Notes under the pieces: model-generated
Told to the model about the DNA's origin: nothing
The model's database searches: none
Seen by the model: the letters and a program-made list of their open reading frames with translations, nothing else
DNA from: Lachnospiraceae bacterium
GTDB lineage: Bacteria; Bacillota; Clostridia; Lachnospirales; Lachnospiraceae
DNA: 64,000 nt
Direction of reading: 5' to 3'
Assembly (NCBI GenBank): GCA_003979345.1
Contig: RYVZ01000009.1
Location: 1 to 64,000, forward strand
Shown: positions 1 through 9,909 of the stretch, in pieces
How the letters are laid out: every line of letters starts with the position of its first letter
How positions within the stretch are numbered: the first letter of the stretch is position 1
Translations under genes and position numbers: made by a program

Positions 1-63
1 TAAAGTATTGATTTTTCAAGGTTCAGCACACCAACTGGTATGGGAAGTTTGAGTAAAAAACGT

Positions 64-96
64 AAAAAGACCTGCCGGTCGAAGGCTGGTCTTTTT
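64..96. terminator. Bidirectional Rho-independent terminator
   Basis: A nine-base stem (64-72 with 88-96) begins with five A and ends with five T, so it can terminate in both directions. An inner GCC/GGC pairing closes the loop. It lies just beyond the 3' end of the minus-strand gene at 128-454. Nothing codable can be supported in bases 1-63. Confidence 0.75.
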
Positions 97-127
97 ATCA
101 TGACAGCAACCTGCTGATAACGGATAG

Positions 128-454
128 TCAGGGTATGAGAGTGCCTTGTGACGCAGAACCGTCTGCGATACAGAAAGTGATCGTGTCAGTCTGGGAAGCC
201 CTGTTTGCCTCTTGAAGTTTCTTGTACCATTTACTGTATTTATACATTCGGTAGTGTGCAGATAACTGCTCTAATACCTCTTCATTCTGGCAATCCCGTC
301 GAAACAGCTCGCGTTCTTCACGGTCCATACTCACATATTCCATATAGGGTATCCGAAGTTCAGTCAGTTGTTGTTCACATTTCGGACAATACATCTTATG
401 TCCGTTCAGCATATGAATTCTGGAACATTGTTTGCAATAATGTACATACATCAT
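128..454 (-). CDS. Small zinc-ribbon hypothetical protein
   Basis: This 108-residue protein has a CxxC pair near residues 7-10 (YCKQC) and a second CPKC pair near residues 23-26. That is the pattern of a small zinc ribbon. The rest is charged and probably helical, with several Tyr and Glu residues and no signal peptide or membrane segment, so it should be cytoplasmic. The start is the first of two adjacent ATG codons, seven bases behind an AGAGGA site. It is transcribed away from the polysaccharide locus and ends next to a bidirectional terminator. The family is not recognised; DNA-, RNA- or protein-binding roles are all possible and the sequence does not choose between them. Confidence 0.7.
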   Translation of the reverse strand: MMYVHYCKQCSRIHMLNGHKMYCPKCEQQLTELRIPYMEYVSMDREERELFRRDCQNEEVLEQLSAHYRMYKYSKWYKKLQEANRASQTDTITFCIADGSASQGTLIP

Positions 455-646
455 AATTTTATCCTCTTTCCTGCAAAGACAGAAAATGTAAAAGCGGTAC
501 TACGATTGTGTACGTTTTTGCGATAAATGTCAAGGGAAACGCGATAAATAACGGAAAAAAATGTCAGAAACCAAATGATTTCGCGCGCGTCTAATAAAAT
601 AGACAGATAAATCGCGTGAAAATTCACCCGAAAAAGGCATCTTTGG

Positions 647-675
647 TTGCTTAAAGAAACGGATAATGGTAAAAT
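647..675 (+). promoter_or_regulatory. Sigma-A promoter of the polysaccharide locus
   Basis: A -35 box TTGCTT (647-652) is separated by 17 bases from a -10 box TAAAAT (670-675), with an extended TGG just before the -10. It lies about 65 bases upstream of the first GH25 gene and probably drives the start of the locus. Nothing else recognisable lies in 455-646, which is AT-rich. Confidence 0.6.
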
Positions 676-742
676 GAACAGAAAGCGGCCGCGGACAAAA
701 GTGTAAACTGCGGCTTTGCAATGTACGGAAATGAGGTCAGAT

Positions 743-3700
743 ATGAGTTACGATCAGAATAGCCGGCGACGTACGTCCATGCCATACGCGGATGCCGGGG
801 AGGAAGAACTATTTGATCCGCTGAATCTTCTGGGTCGGGCGGCGACAGCACGGGCGGCGGACAGAAACAGACCGGAAACAAACGCGAAAGGACAGCACAG
901 GACAGCGGCGAATGGAGACAGGCCCTCGCAAATGAAGGAGATGTCCGTACCAGCAGCTCCCGTGCGGAAGAAACACGCGGAATATGCAAATGCTCCGACG
1001 AGAGAAGTGACTTATGAAACAAGTGAACTCCCGTCTTTAGAAACGAGTTCGGTAAAAATATCAGAAGAATCCGCCCTGCTGCAGCGCCCGTCTGGAAGAA
1101 GGGACGGCTTGCAGGAGAAGGCGCGGGCGAAAAGAAGTGTGCAGGTAAACGGCGCATCAGAAAGCGGCGTACCTGCAGATCGTATCAAAAAGGCGGCGAC
1201 TGCGGACGGACAGGTACGCAGGGAAGCGGGAAGGGCGCGTGCGACTGCGGGCGGACAGGAGCGCAGGGAGGCAGTAAGGACGCGTACGGCAGAGGGCGGA
1301 CAGGAGCGCAGGCAAGCAGTAAGGACGCGTACGGCAGAGGGCGGACAGGAGCGCAGGGAGGCAGTAAGGACGCGTACGGCAGAGGGCGGACAGGAGCGCA
1401 GGCAAGCAGTAAGGACGCGTACGGCAGAGGACGGACAGGCGCGCACGGCAGCGGAGTCTGGTACAGCAGGGTGCAGCGTCAAGAGAAAGCAGTCCGTTCA
1501 CGTGCGGGATAAGGTCGTATATGAAGAGCAGACCCTCGCTGCATCCGCAAAAAAGAAACAAAAAAGTGATGCTTCACCGGGAGAGCGTCTGCGTGATTTC
1601 TTCGGAGCCAAGTTTGCGACGTTCACTAAAATGGACTGGCTGGTATGCGGGACCGGAGTCGTTATTCTTTTGGCGGTCATTGTTCTTGGCAGCATATTCT
1701 TGATACGTTCAAGAGGGGATGACGGCAGTGTGACGACGATGGAGGATGTGGGCCATGCGCTGGCGGACTTAGGGATCGTCGGAGAAAGCGGTCTTATGGC
1801 GGTGTCGGATGCGCGGCATGCAAGTCAGCCGGTGGTCACGCCGGAACCGGGGGCGGACATGCCGGATGGAACGGATGTGCCGGGGGAGCAGGATGACCCG
1901 GATGCTGTGATCTCCGTGCGCGTGAGTCTGACATCTGTTGAAAAAGACTTAAAAGTAAAATTTACCAACAGTGCGACCGGAAAGCTGATCAATAATGCGG
2001 CGTTTCAGGTTACGCTCACACCGTCCTCGGGATCGGACATCGTCTATAAAGATGATGACATGGACGGCATCATTTATCACAATGCGATGACACCCGGTAC
2101 ATATGGTGTGAAAGTGGAGACGCCGGAGCGGTATGAAATCGTGGAATGCGCGTCAAGCGTGAACGTGCGTGATACGATCGTATATGAAAAGATTGAGGTT
2201 GTGGATGAGATCAAGTCGGAGTCGGAGGTAAATGTTGCGTTAGAAGATACCCAGATGAATGCCGTGATCGAGCAGGAGACTGTCACGGGAACATTGATTG
2301 ATACGGTAGAATGGGTGGAATCCTCCAAGACTACGATCAATAATGATGCCGGATATTCGGAAATTCCAAAGTCGGCGATCACAGATCCGTCACTTGTGGC
2401 AGGCAGAACGTTTTATGCGCTGGCAGAAAGGACCGGAGAAACCGGCGGAGATACATCCCAATCAGATCCGACCGGGGAACCGTCACCGACAGAGGAACTA
2501 ACCCCGACGCCGACAGAGGGGCCAGCTCCGACGCCAACAGAAACGCCGATACCGTCACCAACGCAGGAACCTACGCCGTCGCCCACACCCACGGAAACGC
2601 CGACACCGAGTCCGGTGCCGTCTGTATCAAGCGTGACTATAAAAGATGTGCCGTCCGACGGTGTGGAGATTGACCGGTCGATCAATCTGACAGCGGATGT
2701 GGGCATGAGTCAGGGAAGTGCTGCAGACTGTACTTACGAGTGGAAAAGCAGTGATACGAATATTGTGAGTGTCACAGGAAACGGCAGCAGCGCTTCTGTT
2801 ACGGCAAAGGCTGCAGGAAGTGCCAGAATCACCGTGACGGTAAAGACGGCGGGAGGAGAAAAGACGGCTGAGTGTACGATCACGGTAAAGGCGGCTTCTG
2901 CCAAAACAGTCACGCTGGATAAGACGACGCTTTCCATGATGCTTGGCGCAGAGGAAAAACTGACGGCAACGCTTGAAATGACGGATAGTACGAAGTATAC
3001 GGATAAAGACCATCTGATCTTTAGCAGTTCGGATAAAAATGTTGTGACGGTGGATGAAAACGGGAAGTTGAAGGCGGCAGGCGCAGGAACTGCTACCATT
3101 ACCGTAACAAGCAGGGAGAAGGATGCAAACGGTAATCAACTGGCCGTAACCTGCAAAGTAACGGTCAGCACATCGTTGTCCGTGAAGCTGAATAAAGATA
3201 AGGTGGAGGCGTTTACCGGAACGAGCCTGTGCCTTGTTGCTACCGTGATAAAGAACGGTGTGACGTCAACCAGTGAAAAAGAAGGTGTGGTAACATGGAG
3301 AAGTTCTGATACATCCCTTGCCACGGTCGATGCCAAGACTGGCGAGATCATGCCGCTGAAAGAAGGAACGGTTACGATTTCCGCGACGACAGTCGATAAG
3401 GATGAAAAGGGGTACCAATTGACAGTAAGCTGCACGGTTACGATCAAAAAAGGCGGACTGTCGATCAGAATGGAAAAAGAGAAGGCGGAGCTTGCTGTCG
3501 GTGCAAAACTGACGCTTGTTGCGATCGTTGTAAGAAATGGATATACGGCTACGAGTGCGGCAGAGTCGTGGGTTACATGGAAAAGTTCAGATACTTCCAT
3601 AGCGACGGTCAATGAGAAGACGGGTGAAGTAACAGGAGTCAAAGCAGGTACGGTTACGATCACTGCAACAACGGTTAATAAGGATATTAATGGAAACCAG

Positions 3701-4606
3701 CTGTCAGCAACCTGTGTCGTAACGGTTGGCGGCGCTGCCGGCGATACCGCAACGAAGCTCAAGGATGCAAACGGAAATCAGGTTTATATCAAAAATGCTT
3801 CGGGCAGTTATGTGGAGGCGACGTTATCTGATTATTATTCGGCTGATAAGTTTTATATCAAGTCAGCGACACAGTATAAATATACCGGATGGCAGACGAT
3901 CGACAATGCAAGGTATTATTTTGATAAAAACGGCAATTATGTAACTGGTAAGCAGGTGATCCAGGGTGTGGAGTATACGTTCGCGAACAACGGCGTGCTC
4001 TCCATGGGAGACGGCGTCTTTGGTATTGACGTTTCAAAGTGGAACGGCAATATCGACTGGAACGCAGTGAAAAATTCCGGCGTATCGTATGTGATCATCC
4101 GCTGCGGTTTCCGCGGTTCCACACAGGGTGCGTTGATCGAGGATGCCATGTTCCGTAAAAATATTGAAGGAGCACGGGCAGCCGGTCTGAATGTCGGGGT
4201 ATATTTTTACACGCAGGCTGTCAATGAAGTCGAGGCAGTAGAAGAGGCTTCCATGGTATTGGCACTTGTGCAAAAGTATAGAATATCGTATCCTATTTTT
4301 ATCGATACGGAAGCGAGCGGCGGCAGGGCCGACAGAATCAGCAAGGAGACAAGGACGGCTGTCTGCAGGGCATTCTGCGAGACCATCCGGAATGCCGGGT
4401 ATACGCCGGGTATTTATGCTTCCAAGAGCTGGTTCACGGATAAGCTGAATATGTCGAGCTTAAGTGCTTATAAAATCTGGGTTGCACAGTATGCGGCAAA
4501 ACCGACTTATACGGGCAGATACGATCTGTGGCAGTATTCGGATAAGGGTACGATCAGCGGCATCAGCGGCAAGGTTGATGTGAATTACAGTTATCTTGGA
4601 TTTTAG
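743..4606 (+). CDS. Membrane-anchored GH25 muramidase with Ig-like repeats
   Basis: This 1287-residue protein is a type II membrane protein with a long cytoplasmic head. Residues 1-295 are low-complexity and basic, and include a roughly 15-residue repeat (VRTRTAEGGQERR). A single membrane helix follows at about 299-321. Outside the membrane come a prealbumin-like domain also found in the protein at 6712, a Pro/Thr-rich linker (about 580-630), four Big_2 Ig-like domains (about 630-1005), cell-wall-binding-like repeats, and a C-terminal GH25 catalytic domain. Expected acidic residues are present: D1096 in GIDVSKW and D1188/E1190 in FIDTE. GH25 enzymes cleave the MurNAc-GlcNAc bond of peptidoglycan. 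The ATG at 743 is chosen because GAGG lies six bases upstream; an earlier TTG lacks such a site. Its place at the head of the locus suggests wall remodelling around polymer attachment. Confidence 0.88.
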   Translation: MSYDQNSRRRTSMPYADAGEEELFDPLNLLGRAATARAADRNRPETNAKGQHRTAANGDRPSQMKEMSVPAAPVRKKHAEYANAPTREVTYETSELPSLETSSVKISEESALLQRPSGRRDGLQEKARAKRSVQVNGASESGVPADRIKKAATADGQVRREAGRARATAGGQERREAVRTRTAEGGQERRQAVRTRTAEGGQERREAVRTRTAEGGQERRQAVRTRTAEDGQARTAAESGTAGCSVKRKQSVHVRDKVVYEEQTLAASAKKKQKSDASPGERLRDFFGAKFATFTKMDWLVCGTGVVILLAVIVLGSIFLIRSRGDDGSVTTMEDVGHALADLGIVGESGLMAVSDARHASQPVVTPEPGADMPDGTDVPGEQDDPDAVISVRVSLTSVEKDLKVKFTNSATGKLINNAAFQVTLTPSSGSDIVYKDDDMDGIIYHNAMTPGTYGVKVETPERYEIVECASSVNVRDTIVYEKIEVVDEIKSESEVNVALEDTQMNAVIEQETVTGTLIDTVEWVESSKTTINNDAGYSEIPKSAITDPSLVAGRTFYALAERTGETGGDTSQSDPTGEPSPTEELTPTPTEGPAPTPTETPIPSPTQEPTPSPTPTETPTPSPVPSVSSVTIKDVPSDGVEIDRSINLTADVGMSQGSAADCTYEWKSSDTNIVSVTGNGSSASVTAKAAGSARITVTVKTAGGEKTAECTITVKAASAKTVTLDKTTLSMMLGAEEKLTATLEMTDSTKYTDKDHLIFSSSDKNVVTVDENGKLKAAGAGTATITVTSREKDANGNQLAVTCKVTVSTSLSVKLNKDKVEAFTGTSLCLVATVIKNGVTSTSEKEGVVTWRSSDTSLATVDAKTGEIMPLKEGTVTISATTVDKDEKGYQLTVSCTVTIKKGGLSIRMEKEKAELAVGAKLTLVAIVVRNGYTATSAAESWVTWKSSDTSIATVNEKTGEVTGVKAGTVTITATTVNKDINGNQLSATCVVTVGGAAGDTATKLKDANGNQVYIKNASGSYVEATLSDYYSADKFYIKSATQYKYTGWQTIDNARYYFDKNGNYVTGKQVIQGVEYTFANNGVLSMGDGVFGIDVSKWNGNIDWNAVKNSGVSYVIIRCGFRGSTQGALIEDAMFRKNIEGARAAGLNVGVYFYTQAVNEVEAVEEASMVLALVQKYRISYPIFIDTEASGGRADRISKETRTAVCRAFCETIRNAGYTPGIYASKSWFTDKLNMSSLSAYKIWVAQYAAKPTYTGRYDLWQYSDKGTISGISGKVDVNYSYLGF
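1246..1440 (+). repeat. 45-base tandem repeats inside the GH25 gene
   Basis: Four or more near-perfect 45-base units encode the 15-residue repeat GGQERR(E/Q)AVRTRTAE. Units alternate between E and Q versions, so the exact period is 90 bases. This implies duplication of a two-unit block. The repeat lies in the cytoplasmic part of the protein and the array length probably varies between strains. Confidence 0.85.
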
Positions 4607-4639
4607 ACCGGAACAACAGCCGGAGAAAGGGAAACAGAC

Positions 4640-5725
4640 ATGAGAACGTATCTTGTGACGGGAGGGGCGGGCTTTATCGGCTCGAATTACATTCATTATA
4701 TGTTCCGGAAATATGGAGATAAGATCCGGATCATCAATGTGGATGCTCTTACCTATGCGGGAAATCTGGAAAACTTAAAAGATGTGGAGGGCCGCAGCAA
4801 TTACACGTTTGTCAAAGCGGATATCTGTGATAAAGATGCGATCGCGAAGATCTTTGCAGAGCATGATATTGATCGTGTCGTCAATTTTGCGGCGGAGAGT
4901 CATGTGGACAGGAGCATCAAAAATCCGGAGGTGTTTGTCAGAACAAACGTGCTGGGAACGGCAGTTATGTTGAACTGTGCCAAGGCAGCATGGGAACTGC
5001 CGGATGGTAGCTTCCGTGAGGGAAAGCGGTTCCTGCATGTATCTACCGACGAGGTATATGGTTCCCTGCCGGATGATGAGAATGCATTTTTCTATGAGAC
5101 GACGCCGTATGCGCCACACAGCCCGTATTCTGCGAGCAAGGCGGGATCCGATATGTTGGTAAAGTCCTATATGGATACGTACCATTTCCCGGCGAACATT
5201 ACGAACTGTTCGAACAATTACGGTCCGTATCAGTTCCCTGAAAAATTGATTCCGCTCATCATCAATAACGCGCTGCACGGCAAAAAGCTTCCTGTATACG
5301 GCGATGGCAAAAATGTCCGCGACTGGCTGTATGTGGAAGATCATGCCAAAGCGATCGACATGGTACAGGAAAAGGGAAGATTGTTTGAAACATATAATAT
5401 CGGCGGGCATAATGAGAAACAGAATATTGAGATCATCCGCATTATCCTGGAATGTCTGCAGGAGATGCTTCCCGATTCCGATCCGCGCAAAGCGCATATC
5501 AATGAAGAACTGATCACTTATGTGGAGGACCGCAAGGGGCATGACAGACGCTATGCGATCGCGCCGGATAAGATCAAAGAGGAGGTCGGCTGGTATCCCG
5601 AGACGATGTTCAAGGACGGGATCAGGCTGACGATCCGCTGGTATTTTGATCACATGGACTGGATGGAGCATGTGACAAGCGGCGATTACCAGACGTATTA
5701 CGAGGACATGTATTCTGACAGATAA
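4640..5725 (+). CDS. rmlB: dTDP-glucose 4,6-dehydratase
   Basis: RmlB converts dTDP-glucose to dTDP-4-keto-6-deoxyglucose, the second step towards dTDP-L-rhamnose. The 361-residue protein is a full-length extended short-chain dehydrogenase. It has the N-terminal NAD-binding TGGAGFIGSN motif, the catalytic STDEVYG segment near residue 135, and the YSASK motif near residue 163. The start ATG at 4640 lies 34 bases after the GH25 gene, so the two are probably cotranscribed. rmlA follows at 5853 and rmlC at 9910. The gene order B, A, C with membrane genes between them is typical of a surface polysaccharide locus. Confidence 0.96.
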   Translation: MRTYLVTGGAGFIGSNYIHYMFRKYGDKIRIINVDALTYAGNLENLKDVEGRSNYTFVKADICDKDAIAKIFAEHDIDRVVNFAAESHVDRSIKNPEVFVRTNVLGTAVMLNCAKAAWELPDGSFREGKRFLHVSTDEVYGSLPDDENAFFYETTPYAPHSPYSASKAGSDMLVKSYMDTYHFPANITNCSNNYGPYQFPEKLIPLIINNALHGKKLPVYGDGKNVRDWLYVEDHAKAIDMVQEKGRLFETYNIGGHNEKQNIEIIRIILECLQEMLPDSDPRKAHINEELITYVEDRKGHDRRYAIAPDKIKEEVGWYPETMFKDGIRLTIRWYFDHMDWMEHVTSGDYQTYYEDMYSDR

Positions 5726-5852
5726 CAGCATGAAATGGGAACGGCGGATGCGTCGTTCCCATTCGGTGTGTTTGTATCAGACTGTTTGGGTAAAGACAGG
5801 TGTTTCGCAATCGTTTGTATGAGTAAAGAAACCGAAAGGAGAACGGCATTAC

Positions 5853-6722
5853 ATGAAAGGAATCATTCTTGCGGGGGGCTCGGGAACGAGGCTGTATCCG
5901 CTTACCAAGGCAATTTCAAAGCAGATCATGCCGATCTATGATAAGCCGATGATCTATTATCCCTTATCTGCACTGATGCTGGCAGGGATCAGGGAGATCC
6001 TGGTCATTTCCACACAGAGGGATCTTCCGGTATTTGAGGAACTGCTGGGAACGGGAGAGCAGCTTGGTATGCAGTTTTCCTATGCTGTACAGGAAAAACC
6101 GAGAGGTCTTGCGGACGCGTTTATTATCGGCGCGGATTTTATTGGTGATGACCGTGTGGCGCTCGTTTTGGGGGATAATATTTTTTATGGCCAGAGCTTT
6201 TCGCGCGTGCTGCAGAGTGCCTCGGCGCGTGAGACGGGAGCGACGATCTTCGGGTATTACGTGAGAGACCCGAGGGAATATGGCGTGGTAGAGTTTGATG
6301 AGGACGGGACAGCGCTTTCCATTGAAGAAAAACCGGAAAATCCGAAGAGCAATTATGCCGTGCCGGGCTTGTACTTTTATGACAATGATGTGGTGGACAT
6401 TGCCGCCAATGTAAAGCCGTCCGCCCGCGGAGAGATTGAGATCACAAGTATCAACAATGAGTATTTAAGGCGCGGGACGCTGCATGTGGAAAAACTGGGA
6501 CGTGGTTTCGCGTGGCTGGATACGGGCAACCATGATGCGCTTTTAGATGCGGCTGATTTTGTGGCTGCGTTTCAGAAGCGGCAGGGGCTGTATATTTCCT
6601 GCATTGAAGAGATTGCCTATAAGCGCGGATTTATTGACAGGGAGCAGCTTTTGCGGCTGGCGGAACCGTTGATGAAGACAAACTATGGGAAATACCTGAC
6701 AGAGGTAGCTAATGGATTATAA
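5853..6722 (+). CDS. rmlA: Glucose-1-phosphate thymidylyltransferase
   Basis: RmlA makes dTDP-glucose from glucose-1-phosphate and dTTP, the first step of the dTDP-rhamnose pathway. The 289-residue length is typical. The N-terminal nucleotide-binding motif [13 protein letters not shown] is intact, as are the sugar-binding segments GDNIFYG and [12 protein letters not shown]. Its glucose-1-phosphate would come from the phosphoglucomutase at 19743. The 3' end overlaps the next GH25 gene by 11 bases, which suggests translational coupling between a precursor enzyme and a wall hydrolase. Confidence 0.97.
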   Translation: MKGIILAGGSGTRLYPLTKAISKQIMPIYDKPMIYYPLSALMLAGIREILVISTQRDLPVFEELLGTGEQLGMQFSYAVQEKPRGLADAFIIGADFIGDDRVALVLGDNIFYGQSFSRVLQSASARETGATIFGYYVRDPREYGVVEFDEDGTALSIEEKPENPKSNYAVPGLYFYDNDVVDIAANVKPSARGEIEITSINNEYLRRGTLHVEKLGRGFAWLDTGNHDALLDAADFVAAFQKRQGLYISCIEEIAYKRGFIDREQLLRLAEPLMKTNYGKYLTEVANGL

Positions 6723-8295
6723 AATGATCAGAAGAACAATCGTGATATGCTCAGTATCAGTACTTGCCATATTGGGTATCGTATTTTGGATGAACCGTTC
6801 CGGTTTTGGTGAGCAGACCCGCAAAACTTCGTCGGAGGTCTCACAGAACGGGGACGCGGAAAGCGGACAGCAGACGGAACCGGGCGATGCGCAGGACGGT
6901 ACTGGCACAAATACGTCCGCGCAGAGTGTCAACAGCGGGAATACATCTGCTCAGGGCGGTACGGAGCTGAATATCAGCGGTGATACGAGAGCGTTTTTGA
7001 GGGACGAGAGCTTTTGGGATGATGAGCCGCAGCATGCGTTAAGTCCCGATGAGAATGCGGTACGTCTAACGCTGATCGCAACAAGTGTACAGAGGGATCT
7101 GCGCCTGCAGATCGTGGATGCGGACGGGATGCTTGTGACGGGACAACCCTTTTTTATTGATGTTGAGGGCGTTGGATCGTATAAAGATCTGGACAGGGAC
7201 GGAATTGTCTATATCCGTGATCTGCGCGCCGGTGATTACAGGGTGTCCGTTGCGCCGTTGGAGGGATATCATGTATCGACCTCCTATATGAATGTTCATG
7301 TCAATGATAAAGTGGAGTATAAGGAAATTGCGGATATTGATCTGCTCATTGTCTCAGAGGATGAGATCGATAAGCGCGAAGAGGAAGCGCAGCAGCGTGA
7401 GATGAATGAGGACAGGGATGACACAGAGCATACAGAGCTGCTAAGCGGAATCGACACGACTGTCATGGGAATGGATATTTCAAGCTTCAACGGGGAGATC
7501 GACTGGGAAAAAGTAAAAGATCAGGGGATCGGATTCGTTATCATCCGCTGCGGCTACCGGGGCTACACGTCGGGGGCGCTTGTGGAGGACGCGTGCTTTG
7601 TGCGAAATATTTCCGAGGCCAATAAAGCGGGCGTGCGGGTCGGTGTTTATTTCTTTACGCAGGCATTAAATGAAGTGGAGGCAGTCGAGGAGGCAAGTAT
7701 GGTCATCACGCTCTGCCGGGATTACCGCGTGGATCTGCCAATCTTTATTGACACGGAGACTGCGGCGGCAGGCGCGGGAAGGGCTGATTTGCTTGATAAT
7801 GAGACGCGGACGGCCGTACTGAAGGCATTTTGTGAGACCATTGAGAGTGCGGGTTACCGTGCGGGAGTTTATGCAAGTAAAAACTGGTTTTATGAGCGTG
7901 TGGATCATACGCAGCTTACCGGTTATCTGACATGGCTTGCGGAGTATAAGGAAAAGCCGACTTATGACGGAAGCTTCCAATTTTGGCAGTATACATCCCG
8001 TGGATATGTGGACGGAGTGACGGGGCGTGTGGACTTAAATGTCGGCAGCCTGAACCTGTCGGATATCAGCCCGTTATGGCAGGAAGAGGAGGAAGCGCAG
8101 GATCCGGAAGGACAGGGTACGGGACAGGAAACGGGAGTCGAGGGACAGGCGGGCATCGAAGGTCAGACAGGGACAGAAGGTCAGGCAGGAACAGAAGGAC
8201 AGGCGGGCACTGAGGGGCAGACCGGCGCCGGAGGAGAAGCGGGCGCAGGGGCGCCCGCAGAAAACGGACAGGTCCCGCAGGGAGGAGCCGGCTGA
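6712..8295 (+). CDS. Membrane-anchored GH25 muramidase, second copy
   Basis: This 527-residue protein has a short cytoplasmic tail, a membrane helix at about residues 7-25 and a Ser/Gly/Gln-rich linker. An extracellular prealbumin-like domain (about 115-215) resembles the one in the 743-4606 protein. A GH25 domain follows, with D255 in GMDISSFNG and D347/E349 in FIDTE. The tail (about 460-527) is a low-complexity run of Gly-Gln-Thr-Glu repeats. It lacks the Ig-like and choline-binding-like modules of the first copy. The start ATG lies inside the end of rmlA. The same extracellular module plus GH25 in both proteins indicates paralogues with a shared job, probably trimming glycan near the polysaccharide attachment site; that role is inferred. 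Confidence 0.88.
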   Translation: MDYKMIRRTIVICSVSVLAILGIVFWMNRSGFGEQTRKTSSEVSQNGDAESGQQTEPGDAQDGTGTNTSAQSVNSGNTSAQGGTELNISGDTRAFLRDESFWDDEPQHALSPDENAVRLTLIATSVQRDLRLQIVDADGMLVTGQPFFIDVEGVGSYKDLDRDGIVYIRDLRAGDYRVSVAPLEGYHVSTSYMNVHVNDKVEYKEIADIDLLIVSEDEIDKREEEAQQREMNEDRDDTEHTELLSGIDTTVMGMDISSFNGEIDWEKVKDQGIGFVIIRCGYRGYTSGALVEDACFVRNISEANKAGVRVGVYFFTQALNEVEAVEEASMVITLCRDYRVDLPIFIDTETAAAGAGRADLLDNETRTAVLKAFCETIESAGYRAGVYASKNWFYERVDHTQLTGYLTWLAEYKEKPTYDGSFQFWQYTSRGYVDGVTGRVDLNVGSLNLSDISPLWQEEEEAQDPEGQGTGQETGVEGQAGIEGQTGTEGQAGTEGQAGTEGQTGAGGEAGAGAPAENGQVPQGGAG

Positions 8296-8407
8296 TGCGT
8301 ATCAAATATTAAGGTTGTAAGCCGGTCAGCCGGAATGTGTAATTTAAGCAGTATCACGAGCTGGCTTGTGATATGTATGGGAATTAGTGACAACATGGGA
8401 GATAATT

Positions 8408-9817
8408 ATGCAAAAAACCATGGAAGATAATAAGAAAATTATCATATATTTGATCCTTGCAGCGGCAGGGGTCTGTTATTTCTTCTTCCTAGGAGAGAGC
8501 GGGGCAGTCCTTGGAAACGATTCCGGCGGCTATATTAATGCGAGTTATGAAAGAGAACCTTTTTACCCGCTTGTGATCATGGCATGCCGGGCGCTCTTTG
8601 GTGAAGGGGGTTTACATGCGGTTGTGTTTTTGCAAGGGAGCACAGCGCTCATATCCTGCCTTGTACTGCTTGCGGTGATCAGCCGGAAATTCGGACTGAG
8701 AGAGTGGGAGACCGTGGTTTGCTATTTTCTGTTATTGTTGCCGTTTGGTCTGGATACCATGTGGTCACAACCCAGAGTTAACTATTCCCATTTGATTTAT
8801 ACGGAATGCTTTTCCTATGCATTTTTTTACTTGTACCTGACAGCCGTGATCTGTTATGTACAAAAAGAAAAAAATACGCTATCGTATATTTGTATGCTGT
8901 TGCTCTGCACTGTTATGATGATGAACCGGAACCAGATGGAATTATGTTTTGTGCTGACAGGGCTTCTTTCTGTGTGGATGAATCTGATCAGGGCGCGCGT
9001 TAAGTGTGTTAAGAAGTGTATTGCGGAGCTTATAGGGGTTGGAGCAGCCGTGGCTGCAGCGGTATTGCTGACACTGACCTATAATGATATGCGGTGGGGA
9101 TATTTTGAAAAGTCCTCGGAAAACACATTTACGATGATGTCAAATCTACTTTATACATCCGATGCGGAAGATACGGAATTGTTTGAGGATGAGGAGGAGC
9201 GTGCGGTTTTTGAGGCGCTTTATGCCGGGGCAGATCAAAATGGGTGGACGCATGCGTATGCGGGCAGCGGGTGGTATGAACGGGGGGAGGCTGTGGCGGC
9301 ATGCCATGACCCCATAAAATATCAGATTATCCGGCCGTTCTTTCAGCAGTATGTGGCAGAGCGCGGTATGGAACCGATGGGCTTTGAGAGCGACAGGGTT
9401 AAGAAAGAGATGTCAAAGAGGGTTCAGAGTGTGCTGTGGAAGGCACATTTTGGCGACTGGCTATATCATGCATTTTGTATGATGCCGAAAGGCTTTGTGC
9501 TTTCTGTTATGCCGACCGTACCGGCGGGGGGATTCTGGTATGCGGCAGCCGGGGCGGTATTGGTTTGGATATTTTTTCTTTTTATGCTTTTCCGCCTGCT
9601 TTTTTCAAAAAAGCACAGGAAAGGCAATACGGGGCTTCCCGAACTGGCGCTTGTCATCATGGGCTTTATCGCAATGAATGTGGCGGCGCTTTGTCTGGTC
9701 ATTTTTATCGTACCGCGATATTTGAATTATACGCAGGGAATGTTTTGGATCGTTTTCTTTCTCATGCTGCGTGAGCTTTTGTGCGGGAAGACAGGCGGAC
9801 AGGGAGGCTCAGGCTGA
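8408..9817 (+). CDS. Polytopic membrane protein of the polysaccharide locus
   Basis: This protein of about 469 residues has some ten hydrophobic helices. A short loop after the first helix reads GNDSGGYIN, and a larger hydrophilic region lies at about residues 240-345. The layout recalls lipid-linked sugar transferases of the GT-C fold or polysaccharide-modifying membrane proteins, but I see no motif that settles which. No Wzy- or Wzx-type signature is evident. The start ATG at 8408 follows a GGAG site with seven bases of spacing; an earlier GTG at 8387 is less well placed. Its position between rmlA and rmlC supports a role in making or modifying the same polymer. It could be a glycosyltransferase using polyprenyl-phosphate sugars. 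Confidence 0.75.
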   Translation: MQKTMEDNKKIIIYLILAAAGVCYFFFLGESGAVLGNDSGGYINASYEREPFYPLVIMACRALFGEGGLHAVVFLQGSTALISCLVLLAVISRKFGLREWETVVCYFLLLLPFGLDTMWSQPRVNYSHLIYTECFSYAFFYLYLTAVICYVQKEKNTLSYICMLLLCTVMMMNRNQMELCFVLTGLLSVWMNLIRARVKCVKKCIAELIGVGAAVAAAVLLTLTYNDMRWGYFEKSSENTFTMMSNLLYTSDAEDTELFEDEEERAVFEALYAGADQNGWTHAYAGSGWYERGEAVAACHDPIKYQIIRPFFQQYVAERGMEPMGFESDRVKKEMSKRVQSVLWKAHFGDWLYHAFCMMPKGFVLSVMPTVPAGGFWYAAAGAVLVWIFFLFMLFRLLFSKKHRKGNTGLPELALVIMGFIAMNVAALCLVIFIVPRYLNYTQGMFWIVFFLMLRELLCGKTGGQGGSG

Positions 9818-9909
9818 CCGTGCCAGGGGCGGATACGGAATGATCTGGGGACGAGGAAATGCCATAAAAACCGATGGTTTCAAAAATACAATTCGATATG
9901 GAGGATATC

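Noticed and set aside
1012..1561. Two repetitive minus-strand open frames opposite the GH25 gene
   Set aside because: Both are products of the 45-base repeat read on the other strand.
4775..5731. Long minus-strand open frame opposite rmlB
   Set aside because: It mirrors rmlB, which is full length and conserved; its translation has no recognisable motif.
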